This document shows, piece by piece, positions 26,064 through 34,296 of a DNA stretch of 34,338 nucleotides. Under the pieces are notes generated by a model. The model was given only the letters and a program-made list of their open reading frames with translations. It was not told where the DNA came from and did no database searches. A program made the translations under genes and the position numbers. The stretch is taken from assembly GCA_014382365.1 (NCBI GenBank), contig JACNJW010000044.1, positions 71,368 through 105,705 of the forward strand, read 5' to 3'. How positions within the stretch are numbered: the stretch's first letter is position 1; every line of letters begins with the position of its first letter. The stretch comes from SAR324 cluster bacterium. GTDB taxonomy: Bacteria > SAR324 > NAC60-12.

Positions 26064-27023
26064 CTAGCGGTTTTCGGAAGGAACGGTGATTCCTGCTTCG
26101 TCATAATAACGCAGCGCTCCTGCATGGATTTTACCATAGATGTTTGTCAACATTTTACCAGAGACACCATTCCACCATGGAAATGCTTTGCCCATACTGC
26201 TGAGCTGTTCCCAGTAGGTTTTTGTAAGCTGGTATGCTGTTTCATCATCCATACTCGTAATTGTATAGGCAATGACCGGCAGGGAAGTAGTAACAGTATC
26301 CTGATTAATTCCGGGATATGTTCCTGCAGGTATAACGAGGCGGGTGCGTTTGGTCTTTTTAACCTGATCATCTGATAAAGAAACTAAGCTGACTCCTACT
26401 CCGGCTGCTGCTTCAAGCACGTTTGGGGCAGGATATGAACCTGCTGTAACAAATCCGTCTATCTGTCTGTTTTTGATTGCAGGCACAGCATTATTGAGTT
26501 CAACATTAGCCAGCTTGACCTTGGCTTCCAGGCCGAAGAGTTTCAAATATTTTGCGCCTTCTTTTGCTCCAAAAGAACCTTTACCCAAGAGAATTGTCTT
26601 TCCTTCAAGGTCAGAAAATTTTGAGACACCACTGTCTTTGCTCATCACGAAATGCATAGTCAGGGAAGGAATGGGAAACAACGCTCTTATGTCGTTGAAC
26701 TTAGGATTTGATTTTCCTTTGAACATTACTTTCCCGGCCTGCGCAAGTTTAACCAGCACAGGTGGAGTTGTAAAAACATAATTATTATTTCGTACTGCTG
26801 CTTCCATCACGTTTTGAACTGAACCCTGGCTTTCTTCAACAGTTACGATGATATCCCCCTCGGAACCTTTTTTCATATTTTCTGAAATTTGGACAGCCAT
26901 CTGGTAGTATGAAGATGTCGATTTAGCTGATTTGTAGGTTACCCTTGTTTCTGCACTTACAGAACTCACGCCTAGGGCCAAACCTGCAAATAAGATTATT
27001 CCTGAACTAATAGATTTAAACAT
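26064..27023 (-). CDS. TAXI-family TRAP transporter solute-binding protein
   Basis: Periplasmic binding protein of the TAXI family (about 319 aa). The signal peptide is MFKSISSGIILFAGLALG then VSSVSA, with cleavage before ETRVTYKSA. The family-type opening SAKSTSSYYQMAVQISENM is present. The ligand-lobe motifs EESQGSVQNVMEAAVRNN, GKTILLGKGSFGAKEGAKY and IDGFVTAGSYPAPNVLE also fit. I chose ATG at 27023 because AGAGGAG lies at the right distance before it. The longer frame from GTG at 27029 would overlap that ribosome site. TAXI ligands are mostly unknown (glutamate and related acids in a few cases). Next to hydantoinase and N-heterocycle genes, a cyclic amide or heteroaromatic acid is a reasonable guess. 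Confidence 0.93.
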   Translation of the reverse strand: MFKSISSGIILFAGLALGVSSVSAETRVTYKSAKSTSSYYQMAVQISENMKKGSEGDIIVTVEESQGSVQNVMEAAVRNNNYVFTTPPVLVKLAQAGKVMFKGKSNPKFNDIRALFPIPSLTMHFVMSKDSGVSKFSDLEGKTILLGKGSFGAKEGAKYLKLFGLEAKVKLANVELNNAVPAIKNRQIDGFVTAGSYPAPNVLEAAAGVGVSLVSLSDDQVKKTKRTRLVIPAGTYPGINQDTVTTSLPVIAYTITSMDDETAYQLTKTYWEQLSSMGKAFPWWNGVSGKMLTNIYGKIHAGALRYYDEAGITVPSENR

Positions 27024-27055
27024 TTGCACTCCTCTAAATAGATTGAATTAAAAAC

Positions 27056-27124
27056 GACAAGACCGACTGGAATTGTCAAAATGGTTTTAATAAACCAGTT
27101 AAACACCGATAAAATTTTAACTGG
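27056..27124. promoter_or_regulatory. Cluster of inverted repeats upstream of the TRAP genes
   Basis: Three inverted repeats lie end to end. GACAA-N12-TTGTC is at 27056-27077, TGGTTT-N4-AAACCA at 27082-27097 and CCAGTTAAA-N12-TTTAACTGG (9-bp perfect arms) at 27095-27124. They are in the 232 bp between hyuB and the TAXI binding-protein gene, 33-101 bp before its ATG. The AT-rich stems lack a T tract, so they look more like regulator sites than a terminator. A TTGACA on the minus strand (27078-27073) could be a -35 box, but I see no good -10. Nothing else is apparent in the gap. Confidence 0.4.
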
Positions 27125-27255
27125 GAACTAACTTCAAGTCAAGAAAAAGCTAGGAACAGGATTCTGTTTCAGAGCATTTGTATTGTGCTGGACTTGCTCC
27201 GGAATTCAAAAATTAAAACTAATTGGACACCGGATTCCAAAATCACATAGTATTT

Positions 27256-28998
27256 CTATCCTACACTATACCTCGCTCTGCTGATTTCCGTTGCCTTAAG
27301 GTCAACTGTGTTTTCTCGTCCACTCAAAACAACCCCGAAGAGTTCCTGTGCCTGCTTAGCGGAGTAGTATCCTCTTTTGACATCATGCAGCACCAGCTCC
27401 GGATTGCGGAGAAACGGATCATCGTACCCACCGCCACCTGGAGTTGAAACATGAACTGTATCTCCAACCTCAACGATGATATTTTGATCTTTTGACATGT
27501 GTTCAGGAATATAAGGTTCACCGTTTTGTTCAACTTTAACCTGATTCACTCCACCGTCACTTCCGCCTAAAACACCTTGGGGTCCAAAACGACCGTGATC
27601 CATCACCATCGAAACTTTTGCGGTACCTCTACGGAGTTTTATTTTATAATTTACCCCAAATCCGCCACGTTGTTTTCCCGCACCTCCGGAGCCTTGGTGT
27701 AAAGAATATTCTTCAAATAGCACAGGATAAAACTGCTCCATAACTTCAACTGGAGTTGTCTTGGAAATACCGATTGTTGAACAGCCGTTTGAAAGTCCAT
27801 CTCCGCTTGAGTTACCTCCATAGCCTCCACCGCTGATTACATACATCACATAGTTGCGGTCATGCTTTGGGTCATATCCTCCGATACAGAGGTTACCGCT
27901 TGTTCCTGCGGGTGCAGCAAAAAGCAGATCAGGAATAGCTTTAACCAGTGCAGAAAAAACAGCTTCGGCAATACGCTGACTGACTTCCGCAGCACATCCG
28001 GAAACCGGACGCGGATATTTCGCGTATAAAAATGTGTCATGTGGATCGTCGATATGCAGTGGTTCAAAAGTACCGGCGTTAAGCGGTACTTCCGGAAAAA
28101 TATGTTTTATTGCCAGATAAACTGAAGATTTGGTAGTCGCAATGACACTATTCATCGGCCCTAAACAAGGCGGACTGGAACCAGACATATCAAAATAAAG
28201 CTCTGTGTCCTCCTTACGAATTTTCATCTCAATCCGTAATGGCTCATTGACTACTCCGTCAGAATCCACAAATGCTTCGCCCTCGTATAGTCCGTCAGGA
28301 ATTTCCTTAATCCGTGCCCGCATTTGTTGCGCAGCACGTTTTTTCAGTTCTTTGATTGAATTTTTTACAGTCTCAGCACCATAACGGTCAAGCAGTTCTG
28401 TGAAACGTTTTTCACCGACTGTAAGCGCCGCAGCCTGGGCCTTGATGTCGCCAATCCGCTGGTCTGCAATGCGGATATTTGATAGTACAATCGAGAGAAT
28501 TTCATCATCCAGCACACCCGCTTTATAAAGTTTAACCGGTGGTAAGCGCAGACCTTCCTGCTCAACTTCTGTTGCGTTTGCGGAAAATCCTCCCGGAACT
28601 GCTCCACCTGTATCGGGCCAGTGTCCGGTATTGGCCAGCCACGCGAATATTTCTCCCTTGTAAAAAAACGGTTTTACAAAACGTACATCCATCAAATGCG
28701 TTCCACCGAGATAAGGATCATTGACAATATATACATCTCCAGGTTGTAAATTTTTTGCCCGTTCAATAACGCACTGAGTACCGAACTGCATTGTGCCGAC
28801 AAAAACCGGTAAACCTAATTCGCCCTGAGAAATCAGTTCTCCGTTGTCTTTATCGTAAATTCCGTCCGAGCGGTCAAGTGCTTCGGAAATTACAGGACTG
28901 AAGGCGGAACGCACGAAGGCGAGATCCATTTCGTTGCAGACCTGTTGCAGACCGCTTTGAATAACGGTTAAGGTGATGGGATCTATATTTGTCATCAT
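27256..28998 (-). CDS. hyuB: Hydantoinase B/oxoprolinase family subunit
   Basis: HyuB-type subunit (580 aa) of an ATP-dependent cyclic amide hydrolase, a family that includes N-methylhydantoinase, 5-oxoprolinase and acetone carboxylase. Family features are DPITLTVIQSGLQQVCNEM at the N-terminus, SPVISEALDRSDGIYD, VYIVNDPYLGGTHLMDV and ANTGHWPDTGGAVPGGFSA. Further matches are FDMSGSSPPCLGPMNS and the C-terminal VSTPGGGGYDDPFLRNPE. It follows hyuA by 34 bp, so the two form one complex. No ribosome site is clear; the start could be either of the first two methionines. The substrate is not predictable from sequence. Next to a TAXI transporter, Hnr and a molybdenum hydroxylase, opening of a reduced lactam ring is my inference. 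Confidence 0.93.
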   Translation of the reverse strand: MMTNIDPITLTVIQSGLQQVCNEMDLAFVRSAFSPVISEALDRSDGIYDKDNGELISQGELGLPVFVGTMQFGTQCVIERAKNLQPGDVYIVNDPYLGGTHLMDVRFVKPFFYKGEIFAWLANTGHWPDTGGAVPGGFSANATEVEQEGLRLPPVKLYKAGVLDDEILSIVLSNIRIADQRIGDIKAQAAALTVGEKRFTELLDRYGAETVKNSIKELKKRAAQQMRARIKEIPDGLYEGEAFVDSDGVVNEPLRIEMKIRKEDTELYFDMSGSSPPCLGPMNSVIATTKSSVYLAIKHIFPEVPLNAGTFEPLHIDDPHDTFLYAKYPRPVSGCAAEVSQRIAEAVFSALVKAIPDLLFAAPAGTSGNLCIGGYDPKHDRNYVMYVISGGGYGGNSSGDGLSNGCSTIGISKTTPVEVMEQFYPVLFEEYSLHQGSGGAGKQRGGFGVNYKIKLRRGTAKVSMVMDHGRFGPQGVLGGSDGGVNQVKVEQNGEPYIPEHMSKDQNIIVEVGDTVHVSTPGGGGYDDPFLRNPELVLHDVKRGYYSAKQAQELFGVVLSGRENTVDLKATEISRARYSVG

Positions 28999-29032
28999 GA
29001 TATTTATTTAAGATAAAGTCAGATTTACAGCA

Positions 29033-31069
29033 CTAAAGCGAAATAATCAAATTACCTTCCAAATCGACCTCAACTTGATTTTCCGGTTCAACAATGATTG
29101 TTGTATCCAATTGCTCAATAACCGCAGGGCCGTTGAATTTTGCCTTTACCGGCAGGAATTCTCTTTTGTAAACAGGAGTCTCTTTCCAACCGGATTCAAA
29201 CCAGACTTTTCTGTTTCCTGTCCGGCATTCATCGATTGTGTTTTTTTGCTCTTTTGCAGACATCAAGGCTGCCAAAGGTACCGGTTTACGTCGTCCGATA
29301 ACTGCAGTATGTAAATTAACCAGCACCGCACGAATTTCCGGAAGTTCAACGCCAAAGCGGTCCCAGTAGGCTTTTTCGAAAGCAGATTGTAATGATTCTC
29401 GGCTGAGCCGGGTTTCCTGTACCGAAAAGTTGAGAATGTGTGTTTGTCCCTGAAACTGCATATCAACATCATAAATGACGAGCAATTCCTGAATTTCCAC
29501 ACCTTCCTCAGCAATGATCTTTTTGCCTGCTTCAATTTGTCTGTAAAAAAGTTGCTCCACCTGCTCCATGTCGGCCTGTGTCAGCGGTATATTGATGGAG
29601 TTCACATAATCGTGTCTCACATCAGCGACCACGCAGCCGACCGCATTTGTGATTCCGGGACGCATCGGTACCAGAACTTTGGGAATGCCCAGCTCCCGCG
29701 CAAGAGCAACCGCATGTAATGGTCCCGCACCTCCAAAAGCAAACAGCGCAAAATCACGCGGATCGTGACCTCTAGCCAGCGAAACTAAACGCAACGCACC
29801 TGCCATATTCATGTTGGCAATTCTCAGAATTGCCGCCGCGATTTCTTCTGCATCCTGCAAACCCAATTTTGTCCCGACCTCTTCAACTAAATATTTGCGT
29901 ACAGTATCCAGGGAAACCGGATTATCAACAGCCAGCAAAGCATCCGGATTCAAACGACCAAGCACGAGGTTAGCATCAGTAATGGTTGGTTTATTTCCTC
30001 CGCGTCCGTAGCAAATCGGCCCCGGTTGTGCGCCTGCGCTTTCCGGACCAACCTGCAGTAAACCAGCATCGTTGACCCAGGCCAGACTTCCGCCACCTGC
30101 ACCGATGGTGTGGACATCAACCATTGGAACATGAATCGGCATCGCATATTCAATTTCGAGTTCGGAAGTAACCTGCGGAATTCCGTTTACAATCAGCCCT
30201 ACGTCACAACTTGTTCCGCCCATATCATAAGTTACAACTCGTTCAAATCCGGATTGTGAAGCAGTATATGCCGCAGCCATCACACCCGAAGCCGGTCCGG
30301 ACATTACGGTTTTAACTGCGTCTTCCGCAACTATGCCGGAAGAAACTGTACCGCCGTTGCCCTGCATGACCAGTAAATCTTTGTTGTATCCCTCTTCTTT
30401 GAGTTTTTCCTGAAGACGTTCAATATAACGGTGCAATACCGGCTGAATGGCTGCGTTGATGGCAGCAGTCGTTCCTCGTTCATACTCCCGAAATTCTGAA
30501 ACCAATGCACTGCCCCGGGTTACAAATGCGTTGGGCCAAATTTTTCTGGCGATTTCTTCAGTTTTACGTTCATGAGAGTCATTTTTGTATGAATGTAAAA
30601 AATGAATCACCAGCGCCTCTGCACCTGATTCCAGTAACTGTTTCACCGCTGTAAGGACATCTGCTTCATTCAATTTCTCCACTACTTCACCATCGCAGTC
30701 CACTCGTTCTCCGACTTCGAGCCGTAATTCTCTGGGAATGATGCACTCGAAACTACCGGTCATACCGTATGGTTTAGGACGTGTTCTGCGACCTAATTCC
30801 AGCACATCGCGGAAACCTCTGGTCGTAATTAAACCGACTCGGCTGACCTTGCGTTCCAGCAAAGCATTGGTCGTAACTGTTGTGCCGTGAATAAGCGCAT
30901 CGAGGCTCTCGAGGGAAACACCGACTGATTCAAGTCCATTCATCACACCAAAGGACTGGTTTTCAGGCGTGCTTGGAACTTTGGAAATTTTAACGCTTTC
31001 TGTTTTTGTGTCAAAAAGAACGAGGTCCGTAAAAGTACCTCCTACATCAACACCGACGATTTGAGTCAT
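29033..31069 (-). CDS. hyuA: Hydantoinase A/oxoprolinase family subunit
   Basis: ATP-binding HyuA subunit (678 aa), partner of HyuB in ATP-dependent hydrolysis of a cyclic amide. The actin/ASKHA-type phosphate loop GVDVGGTFTDLVLFD (5-19) opens the protein. It is followed by LIHGTTVTTNALLERK, RGFRDVLELGRR, and SEFREYERGTTAAINA. The second ATP-site motif is MSGPASGVMAAAY with TYDMGGTSCDVGLI. HTIGAGGGSLAWVN, GPICYGRGG and FAFGGAGPLHAVALARELG complete the pattern. It is full length. The ATG at 31069 lacks a clear ribosome site. It is the first gene of a leftward set hyuA, hyuB, TAXI binding protein and TRAP permease. Confidence 0.95.
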   Translation of the reverse strand: MTQIVGVDVGGTFTDLVLFDTKTESVKISKVPSTPENQSFGVMNGLESVGVSLESLDALIHGTTVTTNALLERKVSRVGLITTRGFRDVLELGRRTRPKPYGMTGSFECIIPRELRLEVGERVDCDGEVVEKLNEADVLTAVKQLLESGAEALVIHFLHSYKNDSHERKTEEIARKIWPNAFVTRGSALVSEFREYERGTTAAINAAIQPVLHRYIERLQEKLKEEGYNKDLLVMQGNGGTVSSGIVAEDAVKTVMSGPASGVMAAAYTASQSGFERVVTYDMGGTSCDVGLIVNGIPQVTSELEIEYAMPIHVPMVDVHTIGAGGGSLAWVNDAGLLQVGPESAGAQPGPICYGRGGNKPTITDANLVLGRLNPDALLAVDNPVSLDTVRKYLVEEVGTKLGLQDAEEIAAAILRIANMNMAGALRLVSLARGHDPRDFALFAFGGAGPLHAVALARELGIPKVLVPMRPGITNAVGCVVADVRHDYVNSINIPLTQADMEQVEQLFYRQIEAGKKIIAEEGVEIQELLVIYDVDMQFQGQTHILNFSVQETRLSRESLQSAFEKAYWDRFGVELPEIRAVLVNLHTAVIGRRKPVPLAALMSAKEQKNTIDECRTGNRKVWFESGWKETPVYKREFLPVKAKFNGPAVIEQLDTTIIVEPENQVEVDLEGNLIISL

Positions 31070-31151
31070 AAATAATTTGTTTTTTTTAAAAAGCTAAAAT
31101 TTTAATTGTTTCGTTAATGATGGCTTAGTAAAAACTCATAAACCTATTATT

Positions 31152-31232
31152 TGTCATCTCGAACGAAGAGAGAGATCTTAATAATATCAGTGTCTAACAT
31201 AAAATAGATTTCTCGCTTTGCTCGAAATGACA
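31152..31232. repeat. REP-like palindrome, TGTCAT...ATGACA ends
   Basis: An 81-bp element with ends TGTCAT (31152-31157) and ATGACA (31227-31232). The arms continue as CTCGAACGAAGAGAGAGATCT on the left (that is 31158-31178) and as the partly complementary AGATTTCTCGCTTTGCTCGAA on the right (31206-31226). It lies in the 296-bp gap before hyuA. It shares its ends and a TGTCATYYCGRRC pattern with the element at 23394-23502. The rest of the gap has a small TGCAT-TTTC-ATGCA hairpin (31338-31351) but no T tract and no gene. Confidence 0.7.
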
Positions 31233-31365
31233 CGACTTTTGGACTTTTTACCAGTTCATCATTAAAAGCCTGAATTCTACCGTATCTAAATCAGCAATCC
31301 AGAGTAATAATTAATCCAGAAGCTGACAGGTGCCGTGTGCATTTTCATGCATTGAATAAGCTGTA

Positions 31366-32826
31366 TCAGCTCAGCACAGGTGTAGAAAGCAGCCAAAGCC
31401 CAAAAACTGTATAAGCGATCATCAACACTGTTGCCGGAAGCTGTCCTTGTAAAGTTTTTGCTAAAGCCCGATTTTCATGCATTTGAAGTAAGTGAAACAC
31501 AATTACCGCTCCAACATGTGCCAGTATAATCCCTGATATCTGCAGATACCAGATCAAAACAGCAGAGTCATAATTCGCCAGATAGGATGAAGAGACAACC
31601 CATTCTGCAGTACCGAGCAGGTTCCAGCCAATTCCAAAAGGATCCGAAAGAGCAATTAAAGCATACTGAATATCAATAATAAATGTAGGCAAATAATGAG
31701 CAAAGTGGTAACCGAAAGCAATCGGAATCATTGAGTAGATAAAACTGCTTGTCTCTTGAACTTCAGGGTTCAGCCATGAAGCAAGCCTTTTCACTGCATA
31801 AAATGCACTGAAAAACATCAGGAATGTGATGCAAAGACCTAAAGTATTAGGAAGCATCATTTCAGTACGTCCGGGAAATTCCAGCGGATTCTTTTCTACC
31901 AGCGACAACCACCAAAATGTTTTTGATAAACCGTCAAAAGAAACAGTGGAAAGTACCAACAAAACGAAGGCGACTCCTCCTGCGGGCAAACTATCTGATC
32001 TGAGCAGTCCGGTACAGGGCCAACGTATTCCTATGCTCAACCTACTTTTTTGAGCCGCAGCTTTTTTCCGGTAAAACGGGGCAAGCCAGCCGACCATTCG
32101 AAAAAAAACGGAAAAAGGTTCGCCGTATTTTAGCCAGAATTCTGCTCCAAAGATTCTAATCGCTACAGTTGTCAGTAAGACATAGAGTGAAATAAATCCT
32201 GCCAATGTTTCCGGATCCATCGGTGAAGGGTGCACCAGTTCCAACCAGGCAAAGCCAAAAAACAGGATTACAGCCGGCCAATAAGCCCAGCGTTCAGCAT
32301 CTTCTAATGATCTTTTTTTATTTGTTTGAACACCCGTGAAAAGCTGTAGCAATTTCTCCAGAATCAGCCACGGACTGATTACTGCCCAAAAGTTGCCAAA
32401 AAGCGCAGTGAGCATCGTAAAGCCAATCCACCAGAACACCCAGACAGTTAACGGCAGCAAATTCTGTATAGGATCCCGATTCCCGGTGAAACCGATCCAG
32501 ACCAATAACAGTAGAGTAAGCAATGAGAGCAAGCTCAACCAGGGATTCGGCTCAGCATCATTTTCATCATTTTGCGATATTTGATACTGTCCGGATATAG
32601 GTTGACGAACTACAAATATCATAACCGCAAAAGTAAGAGCCACAACCGCAGCACCGCCTACGATGTATAATTGTGTGGGCAGAAGCAGTACATGCCCTCT
32701 GGAACCGGCATGCGCAAAAACGAGTTGTGGAAAAAAGGAAGCAAAACCTGCTGACAATAAAAATTTACTGCCTTGTTGAAGTCTCATTCTTGTTTTTCTG
32801 AAAATAAAACTGCAATCATGTAGCAT
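31366..32826 (-). CDS. Polytopic membrane protein coupled to a Liv-type ABC transporter
   Basis: A 486-residue integral membrane protein with roughly ten hydrophobic segments. An N-terminal signal-like stretch ends near VFAHAGSRGH, and HVLLLPTQLYIVGGA follows. Other notable parts are the tryptophan-rich VWVFWWIGFTMLTALFGNFW and a histidine-bearing membrane segment AFGYHFAHYLPTFIIDIQY. It resembles proteins sometimes auto-annotated as 'fenitrothion hydrolase'. I do not trust that label as a function. The frame opens at 32826 and overlaps the end of the LivF gene by 11 bp, so translation is coupled. A start at M14 (32787) would give a cleaner signal peptide but lose the overlap. The coupling suggests it works with the ABC transporter, for instance as a metal- or substrate-handling membrane partner. 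Confidence 0.75.
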   Translation of the reverse strand: MLHDCSFIFRKTRMRLQQGSKFLLSAGFASFFPQLVFAHAGSRGHVLLLPTQLYIVGGAAVVALTFAVMIFVVRQPISGQYQISQNDENDAEPNPWLSLLSLLTLLLLVWIGFTGNRDPIQNLLPLTVWVFWWIGFTMLTALFGNFWAVISPWLILEKLLQLFTGVQTNKKRSLEDAERWAYWPAVILFFGFAWLELVHPSPMDPETLAGFISLYVLLTTVAIRIFGAEFWLKYGEPFSVFFRMVGWLAPFYRKKAAAQKSRLSIGIRWPCTGLLRSDSLPAGGVAFVLLVLSTVSFDGLSKTFWWLSLVEKNPLEFPGRTEMMLPNTLGLCITFLMFFSAFYAVKRLASWLNPEVQETSSFIYSMIPIAFGYHFAHYLPTFIIDIQYALIALSDPFGIGWNLLGTAEWVVSSSYLANYDSAVLIWYLQISGIILAHVGAVIVFHLLQMHENRALAKTLQGQLPATVLMIAYTVFGLWLLSTPVLS

Positions 32827-33526
32827 GTGCTTTCACACCAACATACTTCGCCAAAGGTTCTGGATTTTCGGCAAGTGCAAGAGGGTTGGATTCCTCTCTC
32901 ATATAACCATTTTCCATAAAAACTATCCGGTCAGAAACCCGCAAAGTTCCTTCTATTTTCTGTTCCACCAGCAGCACGCCAACTTTTTCATTTTTGAGTT
33001 TTTCGATTGTTTCAAAGATTGTTTCAATCATACTTGGCATCAAGCCTTCACTTGGTTCATCCATCAGCAGGAATTTAGGTTGAAGACACAAAGCCCTGGC
33101 AGTGGCGACCATCTGTTGTTCACCGCCGCTTAAAGTTCCGGATTTTTGTGACATGCGAGTTTTCAACACAGGAAAAAGTGAAAGAGCCCACTCCAACACC
33201 TCCTTGGAACTGTCACGCACCAAAAGTCCCATTTTCAGGTTTTCTTCGACCGTTAGTTCTGAGAACAGGCGACGTCCCTGCGGAACATATCCAATTCCGT
33301 TTTTTGGAATTTGATGAGCCGGTAGTTCGCTTAAAATGACATCATCCATTGAAATGCTGCCCGAATTAACTTCAACCAGCCCCATGATGCTTTTCAAGAG
33401 CGTCGATTTCCCGGCACCATTACGTCCCAAAAGTCCTAACACTTCACCGTCACTGACTTCCAGGGAAACATCTTTCAGAACTTGTACCTGAGCATAGCGG
33501 CTTGAGATTCTATCAATTTTGAGCAT
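32816..33526 (-). CDS. livF: Branched-chain amino acid-type ABC transporter ATPase LivF
   Basis: The shorter ATPase (236 aa) of a Liv/Urt-type ABC importer. Walker A is LGRNGAGKSTLL. The Q-loop region is GYVPQGRRLFSELTVEENL, which is typical of LivF. The signature is LSGGEQQMVATARAL, Walker B is FLLMDEPSEGL, and the switch histidine is replaced by the LVEQK typical of LivF. The ATG overlaps the stop of livG by one base. These transporters carry branched-chain amino acids, urea, short amides or aromatic acids, and the ATPases do not reveal which. Confidence 0.95.
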   Translation of the reverse strand: MLKIDRISSRYAQVQVLKDVSLEVSDGEVLGLLGRNGAGKSTLLKSIMGLVEVNSGSISMDDVILSELPAHQIPKNGIGYVPQGRRLFSELTVEENLKMGLLVRDSSKEVLEWALSLFPVLKTRMSQKSGTLSGGEQQMVATARALCLQPKFLLMDEPSEGLMPSMIETIFETIEKLKNEKVGVLLVEQKIEGTLRVSDRIVFMENGYMREESNPLALAENPEPLAKYVGVKAHAT

Positions 33527-34296
33527 CAGTTTCCTAAATATGAAGCCTGGACAGCATGATTATTTTCAATCTCTGTTGGTGTCCCTTCAGCCAGAATTGA
33601 GCCGTTATCCATGACAGTGACGTGGTCCGCTAAATTGAATACAACTTCCATATTGTGTTCAATCAGCAGCACATTAACAGATTTTGAAATTCCACGAATC
33701 AGTTGAGTCAGATTTTCAATTTCTGCTTCAGCCAAACCCTGTGTTGGTTCGTCTAATATCAACAACTTTGGGCCGGCAGCCAAACTCATGGCGACCTCCA
33801 GCAGCTTTTGATGTCCGTAAGGTAAGGTTCCCGCGATTTGCATTTCGACCCCTTCCAGCCCTACTTCAAGGAGATATTTTGAAACTGCCTGTTCAATATC
33901 AGCTTCACTGACCATGCTCCATTTTCCGAGCATTGAAGTCCCTTTTTGCTGTGCTCTCAAATTTCTTTGTACAGACAGAGCAACATTCTCATAACAACTC
34001 AAATTACTAAAAACACTGGTAACCTGAAATGTATAAACAATTCCGGCCTGCACACGTTTCGCAGAGGAAAGTCCTGTAATGTCGTTGCCTTTGAAGCTGA
34101 TTCTCCCGGAAGAAGGAGCAGTACGTCCGCAAATCAGACTGACGAGTGTAGTTTTTCCGGCACCGTTTGGACCGATGATAGCGTGTATCCTGTCCGGATA
34201 GAGCTTGAAATTCACCTCATCAACAGCGACCAGTCCACCATACTGCCGAGTCAATTTGTGCGTACTGAGTAATTCTACGGCAGCCATTTCATCCAT
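33526..34296 (-). CDS. livG: Branched-chain amino acid-type ABC transporter ATPase LivG
   Basis: The longer Liv-type ATPase (256 aa). Walker A is IGPNGAGKTTLV. The family insert around TGLSSAKRVQAGIVYTFQ is present. The degenerate signature LPYGHQKLLEVAMSL and Walker B LLILDEPTQGL follow, with LLIEHNMEVVFNLAD containing the switch histidine, as usual for LivG. The ATG at 34296 lies inside the end of the preceding permease frame (22-bp overlap). M4 at 34287 is an alternative. It forms a transcription unit with livM, livF and a membrane protein. Confidence 0.95.
   Translation of the reverse strand: MDEMAAVELLSTHKLTRQYGGLVAVDEVNFKLYPDRIHAIIGPNGAGKTTLVSLICGRTAPSSGRISFKGNDITGLSSAKRVQAGIVYTFQVTSVFSNLSCYENVALSVQRNLRAQQKGTSMLGKWSMVSEADIEQAVSKYLLEVGLEGVEMQIAGTLPYGHQKLLEVAMSLAAGPKLLILDEPTQGLAEAEIENLTQLIRGISKSVNVLLIEHNMEVVFNLADHVTVMDNGSILAEGTPTEIENNHAVQASYLGN

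Noticed and set aside
25790..26137. 115-codon leftward frame spanning the binding protein-permease junction
   Set aside because: It is out of frame with both TRAP genes and encodes no recognisable segment. The flanking genes explain the region.
31366..32826. Annotation as fenitrothion hydrolase
   Set aside because: Resemblance to proteins carrying that label is from memory only. The sequence is a polytopic membrane protein with no visible hydrolase motif, so no function is claimed.
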